Positions 8,191 through 16,215 of a stretch of DNA of 64,000 nt are shown here, in pieces (position 1 is the stretch's first letter; the number at the start of each line of letters is the position of its first letter). The notes beneath the pieces are model-generated. The model worked only from the letters and a program-made list of their open reading frames with translations, searched no databases and was not told the DNA's origin. This DNA is from Nonomuraea rhodomycinica. Its GTDB lineage: Bacteria > Actinomycetota > Actinomycetes > Streptosporangiales > Streptosporangiaceae. The translations under genes were made by a program, and so were the position numbers. Where the stretch lies: the NCBI RefSeq assembly GCF_013363995.1, contig NZ_JABWGO010000001.1:744001-808000 (forward strand), in the 5' to 3' direction.

Positions 8191-8973
8191 ATGAACCTGG
8201 AGCCGATCCCCACCGACCGGCTGACGTTCCGGTTGCCGCAGACGTTCGAGGACGTGGCGGACGAGCGCCGCCACCGCCAGGAACGGCTGGTCGCCGCGCT
8301 GCGCCTGTTCGGCCGGTTCGGCTTCGAGGAGGGGGTGGCCGGGCACATCACCGCCCGCGACCCCGAGCACCCGGACCACTTCTGGGTCAACCCGTTCGGC
8401 ATGAGCTTCAAGCACATCCGGGTGAGCGACCTCATCCTGGTCAACCACGAGGGCCAGGTGGTCCACGGCTCGTACCACGTCAACCAGGCCGCCTTCGCGA
8501 TCCACTCGATGGTGCACCAGGCCCGGCCCGAGGTGGTGGCGGCCGCCCACTCCCACTCGGTCCACGGCAAGGCGCTGTCCTCGCTCGGCGTCATGCTGGA
8601 GCCGCTCACCCAGGACGCCTGCGCCTTCTACGAGGACCACGGCCTGTTCGACGACTACACCGGCGTGGTGGTGGACGTCGAGGAGGGCAGGCGCATCGCC
8701 CGGGCGCTCGGCTCGCACAAGGCCGTCATCCTGCGCAACCACGGCCTGCTGACCGTGGGCGACTCCGTGGACGCCGCCGCCTGGTGGTTCATCACGATGG
8801 AGCGCTCGTGCCAGGCGCAACTGCTGGCCAAGGCCGCGGGCCCGACGGTGCCCATCGAGCACGAGCAGGCCAAGCTCACCCACGGGCAGGTCGGCAACGA
8901 CCTGGTCGGCTGGATCAACTTCCAGCCGCTGTACGACCAGATCGTCCGCTCCGACCCGGACCTGTTCGACTGA
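8191..8973 (+). CDS. Class II aldolase/adducin family protein
   Basis: This 260-residue protein starts at ATG 8191 with GGAGG 6 nt upstream. The class II aldolase fold is recognised from GHITARDPEH near residue 51, the metal histidines in AAAHSHSVHGKALSS, and the later ILRNHGLLTVGDSVDAAAW with another metal His. Known members are zinc-dependent fuculose- or ribulose-phosphate aldolases and adducin-like proteins, but many actinobacterial ones are uncharacterised. It stands alone, without sugar kinase or transporter neighbours, so the substrate cannot be inferred. Confidence 0.88.
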   Translation: MNLEPIPTDRLTFRLPQTFEDVADERRHRQERLVAALRLFGRFGFEEGVAGHITARDPEHPDHFWVNPFGMSFKHIRVSDLILVNHEGQVVHGSYHVNQAAFAIHSMVHQARPEVVAAAHSHSVHGKALSSLGVMLEPLTQDACAFYEDHGLFDDYTGVVVDVEEGRRIARALGSHKAVILRNHGLLTVGDSVDAAAWWFITMERSCQAQLLAKAAGPTVPIEHEQAKLTHGQVGNDLVGWINFQPLYDQIVRSDPDLFD

Positions 8974-9082
8974 CGCGCGGGCCGCGCCGGCAGGCCGTTC
9001 ACTGTGAGCACTTTGGGGTGGATTGGGTGTTTAGGGGCTTTTATCCCACTTACGCTGGGTGGAGATGGCCCGAGGAGGACCC

Positions 9083-9331
9083 ATGAGCAAGTTCATCGAC
9101 GTCCATCACGGCATGGTCGGCATCACCGCGGACCAGCTGCAGCAGGCGCACGACGCCGATCTCGCGATCCAGGGTGAGGAGAAGGTGACCTTCGAGCACG
9201 CCTGGGCCGACCCCGACACGGGCGTCGTCTACTGCCTGTCGGAGGCGCCCAGCGCCGAGGCGGTGCAGCGCATCCACGAGCGGGCCGGCCACCCGGCCGA
9301 CGAGATCCACGCCGTGCCGCTCGACGTCTGA
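9083..9331 (+). CDS. SCO4226-like nickel-binding family protein (DUF4242 type)
   Basis: This 82-residue small ferredoxin-like-fold protein starts at ATG 9083 with GAGGAGGA close upstream. MSKFIDVHHGMVGITADQL, VTFEHAWADPDTGVVYCLSE and IHERAGHPADEIHAVPLDV match the small Streptomyces nickel-binding SCO4226 family in length and motif order. Several His and Glu residues could coordinate metal. It is a stand-alone gene whose physiological role is not known. Confidence 0.8.
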   Translation: MSKFIDVHHGMVGITADQLQQAHDADLAIQGEEKVTFEHAWADPDTGVVYCLSEAPSAEAVQRIHERAGHPADEIHAVPLDV

Positions 9332-9445
9332 CCCGGCCCCCGCCCCCCGCATCGCGGCCTTCCTCTGGAGCGCGTTTGCCTTGACGCCGGTGACAACGTT
9401 CTACCCTGTCGCCGTCGTCAACGGCCGGCCCCAGAGGAATGCCCC

Positions 9446-10315
9446 ATGAAGTTCGCCATCAGCTACAGCACCCCTCACTGCGGGGTGGACCCGGACGCGA
9501 TCGCGGCGTTCGCCCGGCACGCCGAGGCGTGCGGTTTCGAGGCGCTGTACGTCCCGGAGCACGTCGTGCTGTACCGCGGCGCCAAGCTCGGGCCCTGGGA
9601 GATCCCGACGTCGCTGCCGTACGCCGACCCGCTCGACACGCTGACGTTCGTCGCCGCGGCCACCCGGCGGCTCCTGCTCGGGACCGCCGTGCTGCTGCTG
9701 CCGTACCACCATCCCGTCACCCTGGCCAAGCGCCTGGCCACCGTCGACCTGCTGTCCGGGGGCAGGATGCGGCTGCTGACCGTGGGCGTCGGCGCGCTGC
9801 CGGGCGAGGCCCGGGCCATGGGCGTCGACTTCGCCACCCGCGGGCGGCGCGCCGACGAGGCCATCGACGTGCTGCGGCTGCTGTGGGCGGGCGGCGAGGA
9901 AGGCGTCTCGTACAGCGGCGAGTTCTTCGCCTTCGAGGACCTGTGCAGCTTCCCCAAGCCGCTCGGTGACGCGGGCCTGCCGATCCACGTCGGCGGGTCG
10001 AGCGACGCGGCGGCGCGCCGGGCCGGGCGGCGCGGCGAGGGCTACTTCCCCGGCGGCCGACTGGACGCGGCCGAGCGCGCCGCCCAGTGGGAGCTCGTCC
10101 GCTCCTCCGCCGCCGAGGCGGGCCGCGACCCGGACGCGCTCGAATACACCCGGTGGGGGGCGATCGACATGACGCACGAGCGGGCCGAGGAGCTGGCGGC
10201 GGCCGGCGTGACCCGCCTCGTCGTCTCGCCGGCCTCCATCGACCTGGACGAGCAGCGCGAGGAGATGTCCGACTTCGCCCGCCGGTTCGGCCTCTCGGGC
10301 GACGGATCCTCCTGA
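9446..10315 (+). CDS. LLM class F420-dependent oxidoreductase
   Basis: This 289-residue TIM-barrel protein belongs to the luciferase-like monooxygenase superfamily. It starts KFAISYSTPHCGVDPDAI and has GFEALYVPEHV, LLLGTAVLLLPYHHPV, LATVDLLSGGRMRL and VGVGALPGEARAMGVDF. The IHVGGSSDAAARRAGRRGEGYFPG segment matches the F420-dependent TIGR-type subfamily of actinobacteria. The expected chemistry is hydride transfer with F420 rather than FMN; the substrate is unknown. AGAGGA lies upstream of the ATG. Confidence 0.87.
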   Translation: MKFAISYSTPHCGVDPDAIAAFARHAEACGFEALYVPEHVVLYRGAKLGPWEIPTSLPYADPLDTLTFVAAATRRLLLGTAVLLLPYHHPVTLAKRLATVDLLSGGRMRLLTVGVGALPGEARAMGVDFATRGRRADEAIDVLRLLWAGGEEGVSYSGEFFAFEDLCSFPKPLGDAGLPIHVGGSSDAAARRAGRRGEGYFPGGRLDAAERAAQWELVRSSAAEAGRDPDALEYTRWGAIDMTHERAEELAAAGVTRLVVSPASIDLDEQREEMSDFARRFGLSGDGSS

Positions 10316-10343
10316 ACGCCCCCACCGACCGCGCTCGCCCGGT

Positions 10344-10349
10344 TACGGT
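10344..10349 (+). promoter_or_regulatory. -10-like TACGGT before a 13-codon upstream ORF
   Basis: TACGGT ends 6 nt before the ATG at 10356, the spacing expected for a leaderless transcript. Confidence 0.4.
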
Positions 10350-10355
10350 TCCGGC

Positions 10356-10397
10356 ATGGGCGAGACGGACGAGGACCGGGCCGGGAGGCCGCGATGA
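10356..10397 (+). CDS. 13-residue upstream ORF coupled to the Zn-ribbon gene
   Basis: ATG 10356 opens MGETDEDRAGRPR and ends with a TGA that overlaps the next ATG as ATGA (10394-10397). A -10-like hexamer ends 6 nt before it, so it could be translated from a leaderless message and feed ribosomes into the downstream gene by termination-reinitiation. The alternative is that it is a chance frame and the Zn-ribbon gene is translated from its own GGGAGG (10383-10388). Confidence 0.35.
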   Translation: MGETDEDRAGRPR

Positions 10398-10699
10398 CGG
10401 GACGGGACCTGTGCTACAAGTGTTCGGGCCGCAGGGTGCAGCGGCTCGGCCGGATATTCCTGCTCTGCGTCGCCTGCCGGGGGCTCGGCTGGGTGGGCGG
10501 CGACGACGACGATGAGGAGCCCGAGCTGGAGGCGCCCGAGCTCGCGGAGACTCCGCCGGTGTGGGAGGACCCGCGATGGCTCGACCCGATGGTCGCCGCC
10601 GCCTTCACCTGCCGCTACTGCCTGGGCCACGGCGCGGTGCAGCACATCGACCGCCGGCGCGGGCTCATCTTCGCCCGGCGGTGCCCGTGCGCCGTCTGA
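10394..10699 (+). CDS. Small zinc-ribbon protein with four Cys pairs
   Basis: This 101-residue protein has no recognisable named family. Two paired cysteine motifs flank each half: CYKCSG with CVACRGLG, and CRYCLGHG with CPC. These CxxCxGxG-like elements resemble DnaJ-type zinc-finger repeats and suggest one or two structural zinc sites. An acidic linker (DDDDEEPELEAPELAE) separates them. GGGAGG lies just upstream. Its last 35 bp overlap, on the opposite strand, the decayed lyase gene. Confidence 0.62.
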   Translation: MTGRDLCYKCSGRRVQRLGRIFLLCVACRGLGWVGGDDDDEEPELEAPELAETPPVWEDPRWLDPMVAAAFTCRYCLGHGAVQHIDRRRGLIFARRCPCAV

Positions 10700-11004
10700 G
10701 GGGCCAGCGGACGTAGATGTCCGGCCGGGGCGGGGCCGGCATGCCGTCGCCGATGAAGAAGCCGGGGGTTCGAGTCGAACGCCCACCGCTTGGTGAGCGC
10801 GCCGGCGCGGAAGTCCCAGGCCACGATGACGGAGCGCGTGCAGGAGGCGCGCGCCATGATCAGCGACGGCCGCGTCCCGTCCAGGTACGCGGTACCGGCC
10901 AGGAACCGGTCCACGTCGAGGTCCTCCATCTGCCTGGCGGCGGCTGCGGTGCCGGTGAGAGCCACGGCGAGGACGAGGACGGCGGCAGCGAGGATCTGCC
11001 GCAT
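10665..11004 (-). pseudogene. Rhamnogalacturonan lyase (PL11) remnant with internal deletions
   Basis: ATG 11004 opens a signal peptide (MRQILAAAVLVLAVALTG, AAAARQMEDLD), the usual beginning of PL11 secreted lyases. It jumps directly to VDRFLAGTAYLDGTRPSLIM and SVIVAWDFRAGALTKRWAFDSN, which lie some 200 residues further on in intact enzymes. After FDSN the frame breaks; in the adjacent frame the C-terminal signature GFFIGDGMPAPPRPDIYV appears, ending at TGA 10665-10667. Two large internal deletions plus a frameshift reduce a roughly 600-residue enzyme to three stitched pieces. It cannot be active. Confidence 0.78.
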
Positions 11005-11084
11005 CGCGGAGGCAGCGTCCCACCAGGCAGAACCCTCGCCGGGCGGGGCGCCGGGGCAATGAACGTCGCAACAAGAGCCTGCAG

Positions 11085-11545
11085 GGCGTCCGCGGCGCCG
11101 TGCTCGCCGCGGACGCCGACACGGTGCGCGCCGCCGTGGTGTGGCGGCAGCGGCTCGGCGGCGGCATCGCGGACGCCTGGCCGCTCGCCTTGGCCGCCAT
11201 GGCCGGTCTCGACACGCTGCCGCCCCGCATGGCCGCCTTCCGGGACCACGCGATCGCCATCGCCGCCGCCGTCAACGCCGACGGCGCCGCGCGGGTCCAT
11301 CCCGATCCGCCGCAGACGCCGATCTTCCACGTCCACCTGCCGGCCCCCAGGGCGGCCGTCGAGCAGGCCGGGGCGGCCATCCTCGCCGAGCAGGGCGTCC
11401 AGCTCTGGGGACGGGTACGGTCCGGGCCGGATCCGTCACGCTGCAGCTTCGAGGTGACGGTGGGAGACGTGGGCGCCGGCGCGGAGCGGCAGCCGCCCAA
11501 CCACGCGATCTCATGGCTCTCCACCGGAGCATCGACCTCCAGGAG
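11085..11545 (+). pseudogene. Threonine aldolase / beta-eliminating lyase remnant (C-terminal part)
   Basis: The frame reads AVLAADADTVRAAVVWRQRL, GGGIADAWPLALAAMAGLD, TLPPRMAAFRDHAIAIAAA, VHPDPPQTPIFHVHLP and FEVTVGD. This is the order seen in the C-terminal domain of low-specificity threonine aldolase-like proteins. The N-terminal two thirds, with the PLP lysine, are missing. After FEVTVGD the family match is lost, with a likely frameshift. No ribosome binding site or plausible start exists. It abuts the decayed lyase head to head. Confidence 0.7.
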
Positions 11546-11590
11546 GTGGGCCAGGTCGGGTGACGCTCACCGAAGCCGGGTCTCATCAGC

Positions 11591-11690
11591 GGGTCAACTC
11601 CTCTTCTCGGTGGGTCAACTCCTCTTCGATCTTGCCCTTCTGGGTCTTCCCGCTCTTGGGTCTTCCCGCTCTTGGGTCTGCGTGCTCGTG
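11591..11690 (+). repeat. Short tandem repeats in a non-coding stretch
   Basis: GGGTCAACTCCTCTTC occurs at 11591 and 11612 (21-bp period). GGGTCTTCCCGCTCTT occurs at 11642 and 11658, with a third partial copy at 11674 (16-bp period). No gene is supported between 11546 and 11947. Confidence 0.75.
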
Positions 11691-11769
11691 GACCTCCGCT
11701 CCCCTCGGGCCGCCCACCCGGGAGCCTTCGCCCCAAGTGAAGCTCGGCAGGCCGCCCGGTGTGTCTCGG

Positions 11770-11871
11770 CAGGGCCCGGGGTCCGGGGCCGGGAGGCTCC
11801 GGCCGGGGGTGCGGGGCGCGAGCCCAGCCCAGGGAGTCCGAGCGGAGTGAGGGCCATGCCTTGGGGGTTCG
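11770..11871. repeat. Dispersed intergenic repeat, copy A
   Basis: About 100 bp that starts CAGGGCCCGGGGTCCGGGGC and ends near GAGCGGAGTGAGGGCCATGC plus a G-rich tail. It is closely similar to 25062-25190. Both copies are non-coding and contain GC-rich partial palindromes, so they look like a chromosomal interspersed repeat. Confidence 0.75.
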
Positions 11872-11947
11872 AAGGGGGCGAAACGGCGATACCCATGACA
11901 GGGCTCCGGCGCGACGGGGGGTCGCGGGAGCGGGTGAGGTGACGACC

Positions 11948-12823
11948 ATGACAGAGCCGATCGTCGTCGGATTCGACGGATCGCAATCCTCGCGGCAGGC
12001 CCTGACCTGGGCGGAGCAGGAGGCGGCCGTCCGTGACGCGCCGCTGCGCGTCCTGCACGCCATGCCGCGCTGGTCACCCGACGTCCTGCTGGTCCCCGAG
12101 CCCTCCGGCTGGGAGATCGAGGCGAACAAGGCCGCGCGCGAGCAGCTCACGCAGGTGGTGGCCGAGATCCGGGCGCGCAGGCCGCGGCTGGAGGTCGCCA
12201 CGGACGTGGTCGGGGACCGGCCGGGGGACGCGCTCGTCCACGCCGCCGAAACCGCGCAACTGGTGGTGGTGGGCAGCAGGGGCCGCGGCGGGTTCACCGA
12301 GCTGCTGCTCGGCTCCGTGAGCAGGCACGTGGCCACCCGCGCGCCGCGTCCCGTGGCGGTCGTCCGGGAGACGCCGGACGGCGAGCCCGCCGCTCGGCAC
12401 GGAGTCGTCGTCGTGGGCGTGTCGGGGCTGGCGGGCGAGGACGCCGTGGTGGACTACGCGTTCCGGGAGGCGGTGCTGCGGGGATCCGTCCTGCGCGCCG
12501 TCCACGCCTGGACGCACCCCGGCACGGTCGAGCCCTGGACCGTGGAGCCGGTGGTCTTCGACACCGAGGCGACGGGACGGGACGAGGCGCAGCGGCTGAC
12601 GGCGTTCCTCATCCGGACGGCCGAGAGGTTCCCGGACGTGGAGCTCAGCGCGCAGGTGGTGCGCGGGCATCCGGGCAAGGCGCTGGCCGCCGCCTCGGCG
12701 GAGTGCGACGTCGTGATCGTGGGGGCCGCGCACGGGGCGACGGGGGCGCTGCTCGGCCTCGGCGGCACGGCCCACGCGGTCCTGCACCACGCGCGGGCGC
12801 CGGTCATCGTGGTCCGCGGCTGA
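11948..12823 (+). CDS. Universal stress protein, tandem UspA domains
   Basis: This 291-residue protein has two UspA folds. Domain 1 (about 3-140) has VVGFDGSQSSRQALTWAEQE and the ATP-binding signature VVGSRGRGGFTELLLGSVS. Domain 2 (about 152-291) has VVVGVSGLAGEDAVVDYAF and VIVGAAHGATGALLGLGGT. Such tandem proteins bind ATP and act in dormancy and stress responses in actinobacteria. The start is ATG 11948; longer upstream frames run through repeat DNA and are not supported. Confidence 0.93.
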   Translation: MTEPIVVGFDGSQSSRQALTWAEQEAAVRDAPLRVLHAMPRWSPDVLLVPEPSGWEIEANKAAREQLTQVVAEIRARRPRLEVATDVVGDRPGDALVHAAETAQLVVVGSRGRGGFTELLLGSVSRHVATRAPRPVAVVRETPDGEPAARHGVVVVGVSGLAGEDAVVDYAFREAVLRGSVLRAVHAWTHPGTVEPWTVEPVVFDTEATGRDEAQRLTAFLIRTAERFPDVELSAQVVRGHPGKALAAASAECDVVIVGAAHGATGALLGLGGTAHAVLHHARAPVIVVRG

Positions 12824-12839
12824 CCGCCCAGCCGGGCGG
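12824..12839 (+). terminator. Small hairpin after the universal stress gene
   Basis: CCGCCC-AGCC-GGGCGG forms immediately after the stop codon. The stem is short and no T-run follows. Confidence 0.35.
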
Positions 12840-12879
12840 CACCGGCGCGAAGAGGCCACATCCGCCGGGGGCGGCCCGG

Positions 12880-12885
12880 TAACCT
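12880..12885 (+). promoter_or_regulatory. -10-like TAACCT
   Basis: It ends 6 nt before ATG 12892, and no Shine-Dalgarno is present, so a leaderless start is likely. Confidence 0.5.
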
Positions 12886-12891
12886 GCGCAG

Positions 12892-13425
12892 ATGCGAACC
12901 GGCTCCCCCGGCACGGTCCTCATCGTCATCCGCGGCAACTCCGGGTCCGGCAAGACCAGCGTCGCGCACGCGGTGCGTGACGCGTACGGCCGACGCGGGA
13001 TGGCGCTCATCAGCCAGGACGTGGTGCGGCGCGACATCCTGCGCGAGCCGGACAGAGCGGGCGGGGTGAACATCGGGCTGATCGACGTGATGTGCCGCCA
13101 CGCGCTGGACGCCGGCCACCACGTGGTCCTCGAGGGGATCCTCGCGGCGAGCCGGTACGGCGCCATGCTGAACGCGCTCCGCCGCGACCACCTGGGGACG
13201 ACGAGGTTCTACTACTTCGACATCTCCCTGGAGGAGACCCTGCGCCGGCACGACACGCGCCCCCAGCGCGACCTGTTCAGCGCCGAGCAGATGCGCCGGT
13301 GGTACGTCGAGCGGGACGCGCTGGACGGGCACGACATCGTCGTCGGTGAGGACTCCTCGCTGGAGGAGACCGTGCGGCGCGTCCTGCGTGATGCCGGCCT
13401 GCCGATCGGCCCGCCCCCGGTCTGA
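12892..13425 (+). CDS. P-loop kinase-like ATPase
   Basis: This 177-residue protein opens with a Walker A motif, VIRGNSGSGKTSVAHAV (P-loop GNSGSGKTS). The segment DAGHHVVLEGILAASRYG resembles the DxxxhhhEG strand of zeta-toxin, chloramphenicol phosphotransferase and polynucleotide kinase-like proteins. ETLRRHDTRPQRDLFS supplies arginines typical of the lid region. It could phosphorylate a small molecule or nucleotide; the substrate is unknown. No antitoxin-like gene lies next to it. It appears to have its own leaderless promoter. Confidence 0.78.
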   Translation: MRTGSPGTVLIVIRGNSGSGKTSVAHAVRDAYGRRGMALISQDVVRRDILREPDRAGGVNIGLIDVMCRHALDAGHHVVLEGILAASRYGAMLNALRRDHLGTTRFYYFDISLEETLRRHDTRPQRDLFSAEQMRRWYVERDALDGHDIVVGEDSSLEETVRRVLRDAGLPIGPPPV

Positions 13426-13580
13426 GGCGAGGCGGCGCCTCAGGCTCGCCGTGTCCGCGGCGATGGTAGGGCTGTCACCACCTGAGGAACGGGTGCCAGC
13501 GGGGGTCCGCTCCCCCACCGGCGACGGCGATGCTGACAAGCGATCACGTATGACCGACTTCGTCAGCATCGGAGACAGAT

Positions 13581-14606
13581 GTGACTGTGGTGGAGGCGTC
13601 CCGCCCGCAGCGGGGCAGCGACTTCGCGAAGCTGTCGCGCCGCATCGCGGAGGCGGGACTGCTGGAGCGGCGGCCCGGCTCCTACGCGGTCCGGATCGGA
13701 CTGGTCGCGACCCTGTTCGCGGGGACCTGGGCGGCGTTCGCCGTGGTGGGCGACTCCTGGTGGCAGATGCCGGTGGCGGTGCTGCTGGCCGTGGCCTTCG
13801 CCCAGGTGACGCTGCTGGCCCACGACCTCGCGCACGGCCAGATCTCCCGCTCGCGCCGTACCGACAGGATCGCGGGGCTGCTGGTCGGCAACCTGGCCGT
13901 CGGCCTGAGCTACGGCTGGTGGATGGACAAGCACACCCGCCACCACGCCAACCCCAACCACGAGGACCGCGATCCCGACGTCGCGCCGGACATCCTCATC
14001 TGGTCGCGCAAGCAGGCCGAGGCCGCGCGCGGGCTGCCGCGGCTGGTCGGGCGCTGGCAGGCGTGGCTGTTCTTCCCGCTGCTCACGCTGGAGGGCGTCA
14101 ACCTCAAGGTGTCGAGCTTCCGCGCGCTGCGCCGCCCCGGGCTGAGGAACCGCCCGGCCGAGGGGCTGCTGCTCGTCGCGCACGTGCTGCTGTACGCGGG
14201 AGCGCTGTTCGTGGTGCTGCCGCCCGGCAAGGCGCTGGCCTTCCTCGCCGTTCACCAGGCGTGCTACGGCGTCTACCTGGGCTGCACGTTCGCTCCCAAC
14301 CACAAGGGCATGCCGGTGCTGACGGCGGAGGACGAGCTGGACTTCCTCCGCCGCCAGGTGCTGACCTCCCGGAACGTCAGCGGCGGGCGCCTCATGGACG
14401 TGGCCCTCGGCGGCCTGAACTACCAGATCGAGCACCACCTGTTCCCCGGCATGCCCAGCGCGAACCTGCGCAGGGCGCAGCCCATCGTGCGCGACTACTG
14501 CCGCTCGCTGGGCGTCGAGTACACCGAGTGCGGGCTGCTCGCGTCATGGGGGCAGGCCCTGCGCCACCTGCACGACGCGGGCCGGCCGCTGCGCGACCCG
14601 CGATGA
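13581..14606 (+). CDS. Membrane fatty acid desaturase
   Basis: This 341-residue integral membrane di-iron desaturase has the three expected histidine boxes: HDLAHGQ (about residue 77), [10 protein letters not shown] (about 117) and [10 protein letters not shown] (about 281). Hydrophobic pairs lie around residues 42-75 and 175-225. The QIEHH third box is that of front-end/acyl-lipid desaturases. It introduces a double bond in membrane acyl chains using oxygen and an electron donor. GTG start with GGAGA upstream. The next gene follows after 7 bp and may be cotranscribed. Confidence 0.92.
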   Translation: MTVVEASRPQRGSDFAKLSRRIAEAGLLERRPGSYAVRIGLVATLFAGTWAAFAVVGDSWWQMPVAVLLAVAFAQVTLLAHDLAHGQISRSRRTDRIAGLLVGNLAVGLSYGWWMDKHTRHHANPNHEDRDPDVAPDILIWSRKQAEAARGLPRLVGRWQAWLFFPLLTLEGVNLKVSSFRALRRPGLRNRPAEGLLLVAHVLLYAGALFVVLPPGKALAFLAVHQACYGVYLGCTFAPNHKGMPVLTAEDELDFLRRQVLTSRNVSGGRLMDVALGGLNYQIEHHLFPGMPSANLRRAQPIVRDYCRSLGVEYTECGLLASWGQALRHLHDAGRPLRDPR

Positions 14607-14613
14607 TGTCCGG

Positions 14614-15315
14614 ATGGACACGCGTTTCCTTGGCATCGCCGAGCTGGTCGAGACTCCGCCGGCGGCGGTCGTGGTCGACGTCATGCGCGCCTTCACCGTG
14701 GCCGCGTGGGCCTTCGCCCAAGGGGCGGAGCGGATCGTCCTCGCTGAGTCGCTGGACGAAGCCCTGGCGCTGAAGGCCCGCCACCCGGACTGGGTGGCGC
14801 TCAAGGACGGTCCGCCCGCGGCCGGGTTCGACGCCGTCAACTCGCCGGCCCTGCTGCGCTCTGTCGACCTCGGCGGGCGGACGGTCGTGCAGAAGACCAC
14901 GGCGGGGACGGTCGGCGCGCTCGCCGTCAAGGAGGCGTCGCTGGTCCTGTGCGCCGGTTTCGTGGTGGCGGAGGCGACGGCCCGGCTCCTGCGGGCACGC
15001 GAGTGCGGCAGTGTCACGTTCGTGGTCACCGGCGACGAGGGGCGCGCCGACGAAGACCTGGCGTGCGCTCAGTACATCGCCCGCAGGGCCGCCGGGGACG
15101 GGGCGGATGCGGCCGGGTTCCTCCGCCGCGCCGGCGCGTCGCGCGCCGCCGCCGAGTTGGCGGAGGGCGTGCGCCAAGGAGCCCATCCCGATGACGTCGC
15201 ACTCTGTCTTGAACTCGACCGGTTCCCCTTCGCCATGGTGGCGGCCCTGGAGGACTCGCTCATGGTGCTCCGCCTGTGCGCCGTGCCGTCGCCGACCGCC
15301 GAGGCTTCGATCTGA
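14614..15315 (+). CDS. 2-phosphosulfolactate phosphatase family protein (ComB-like)
   Basis: This 233-residue protein resembles Com[55 protein letters not shown] and [18 protein letters not shown] follow the family's conserved order. ComB hydrolyses 2-phosphosulfolactate in coenzyme M biosynthesis, which actinomycetes are not known to perform, so the true substrate here is open. It lies 7 bp after the desaturase and probably shares its transcript. Confidence 0.85.
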   Translation: MDTRFLGIAELVETPPAAVVVDVMRAFTVAAWAFAQGAERIVLAESLDEALALKARHPDWVALKDGPPAAGFDAVNSPALLRSVDLGGRTVVQKTTAGTVGALAVKEASLVLCAGFVVAEATARLLRARECGSVTFVVTGDEGRADEDLACAQYIARRAAGDGADAAGFLRRAGASRAAAELAEGVRQGAHPDDVALCLELDRFPFAMVAALEDSLMVLRLCAVPSPTAEASI

Positions 15316-15343
15316 TCACTGGTCGGGGGGCACGGGCTCGGTC

Positions 15344-15349
15344 TAGGGT
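15344..15349 (+). promoter_or_regulatory. -10-like TAGGGT
   Basis: It ends 8 nt before GTG 15358; no ribosome binding site is seen. Confidence 0.42.
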
Positions 15350-15357
15350 GCCCGTGC

Positions 15358-16140
15358 GTGGAGGACTTGTTCGGTGGCGCCGCGCCCTATTACGCCCGGT
15401 ATCGTCCCGCGTACGGGGACGCGGCGATCGACCACCTGGCCGAGGCGTTCGGCGCGGACAGCCGGGTGCTGGACCTCGGCTGCGGTCCCGGGACGATCGC
15501 GATCCCGCTCGCGAACCGGGTGAGGGCGGTGCTCGCCGTGGACCCGGCGGAGGAGATGCTGGCGGAAGGCCGGCGCCTGGCGGAAGGCGTCCCCGCCATC
15601 ACGTGGCTGCGCGGCGACTCGGCCACGCTGCGCGCGCTGCCGCCGTTCGACCACGTGGTGATGGGACGGTCGTTCCACTGGATGGACCGCGGGGCGGTGC
15701 TGGCGGAACTGGACGAGCTGCTGCCGCCCGGCGGCGCGGTGGCGCTGCTCGGCCCGGCCGCGCAGCCGGGTGAGCCGTGGCAGCCGGACGCCCAGCCGTG
15801 GCAGGCGGTCGAGCGGCGGGTCTGCGCCGACTTCGGCCTCGACATGGACGCGGCGGCCACCTGCTTCCACGCCACCGGGCAGCCCCACCGCGCCGTGCTG
15901 GCCGCCTCGCCGTTCCGCCGCCTGGAGTCGCGGACGTTCAGGCGGCGGCTGGTCTGGGACGTGGACGGGCTGGTCGGGCTCCAGCTCTCCTACTCCTACA
16001 GCTCACCCGCCGCGCTCGGTGATCGGCTGGGCGCGTTCGTCGCGGCGTTCCGGGCGGCGCTGCTCGCCGCCGATCCGGCGGGGCGGTGGGAGCAGGACCT
16101 GGTCACCGAGGTACTGATCGCCAGACGGACGGAGCGCTGA
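15358..16140 (+). CDS. Class I SAM-dependent methyltransferase
   Basis: This 260-residue protein has the SAM-binding motif I VLDLGCGPGTIAIPLA (about residues 37-52), an acidic motif II region (VLAVDPAEEMLAEG) and a motif near HVVMGRSFHWMDRGAVLAEL typical of the UbiE/type 11 family. The N-terminal AAPYYARYRPAYGDAAIDHL is shared with small-molecule methyltransferases. The acceptor is unknown. The start is GTG 15358, preceded by a -10-like hexamer, consistent with leaderless expression. Confidence 0.88.
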   Translation: MEDLFGGAAPYYARYRPAYGDAAIDHLAEAFGADSRVLDLGCGPGTIAIPLANRVRAVLAVDPAEEMLAEGRRLAEGVPAITWLRGDSATLRALPPFDHVVMGRSFHWMDRGAVLAELDELLPPGGAVALLGPAAQPGEPWQPDAQPWQAVERRVCADFGLDMDAAATCFHATGQPHRAVLAASPFRRLESRTFRRRLVWDVDGLVGLQLSYSYSSPAALGDRLGAFVAAFRAALLAADPAGRWEQDLVTEVLIARRTER

Positions 16141-16154
16141 GCCCTCTTCCTGGC

Positions 16155-16175
16155 ACCGGCCGCGCCCCCGCCGGT
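16155..16175. terminator. Weak hairpin between convergent genes
   Basis: ACCGGC at 16155-16160 pairs with GCCGGT at 16170-16175. It sits between the methyltransferase stop and the SDR stop. Confidence 0.35.
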
Positions 16176-16215
16176 CACTCTCGCGCAGTCGAGCCCGGGT
16201 CTCTTCGTCCGGCCG

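Noticed and set aside
11747-11947. N-terminal extension of the universal stress protein
   Set aside because: The upstream open frame runs through the dispersed repeat. UspA homology starts right after ATG 11948.
12892-13425. Zeta-toxin of a toxin-antitoxin pair
   Set aside because: The P-loop kinase has some similarity in motif order but no antitoxin gene is adjacent, and the upstream gene is a universal stress protein.
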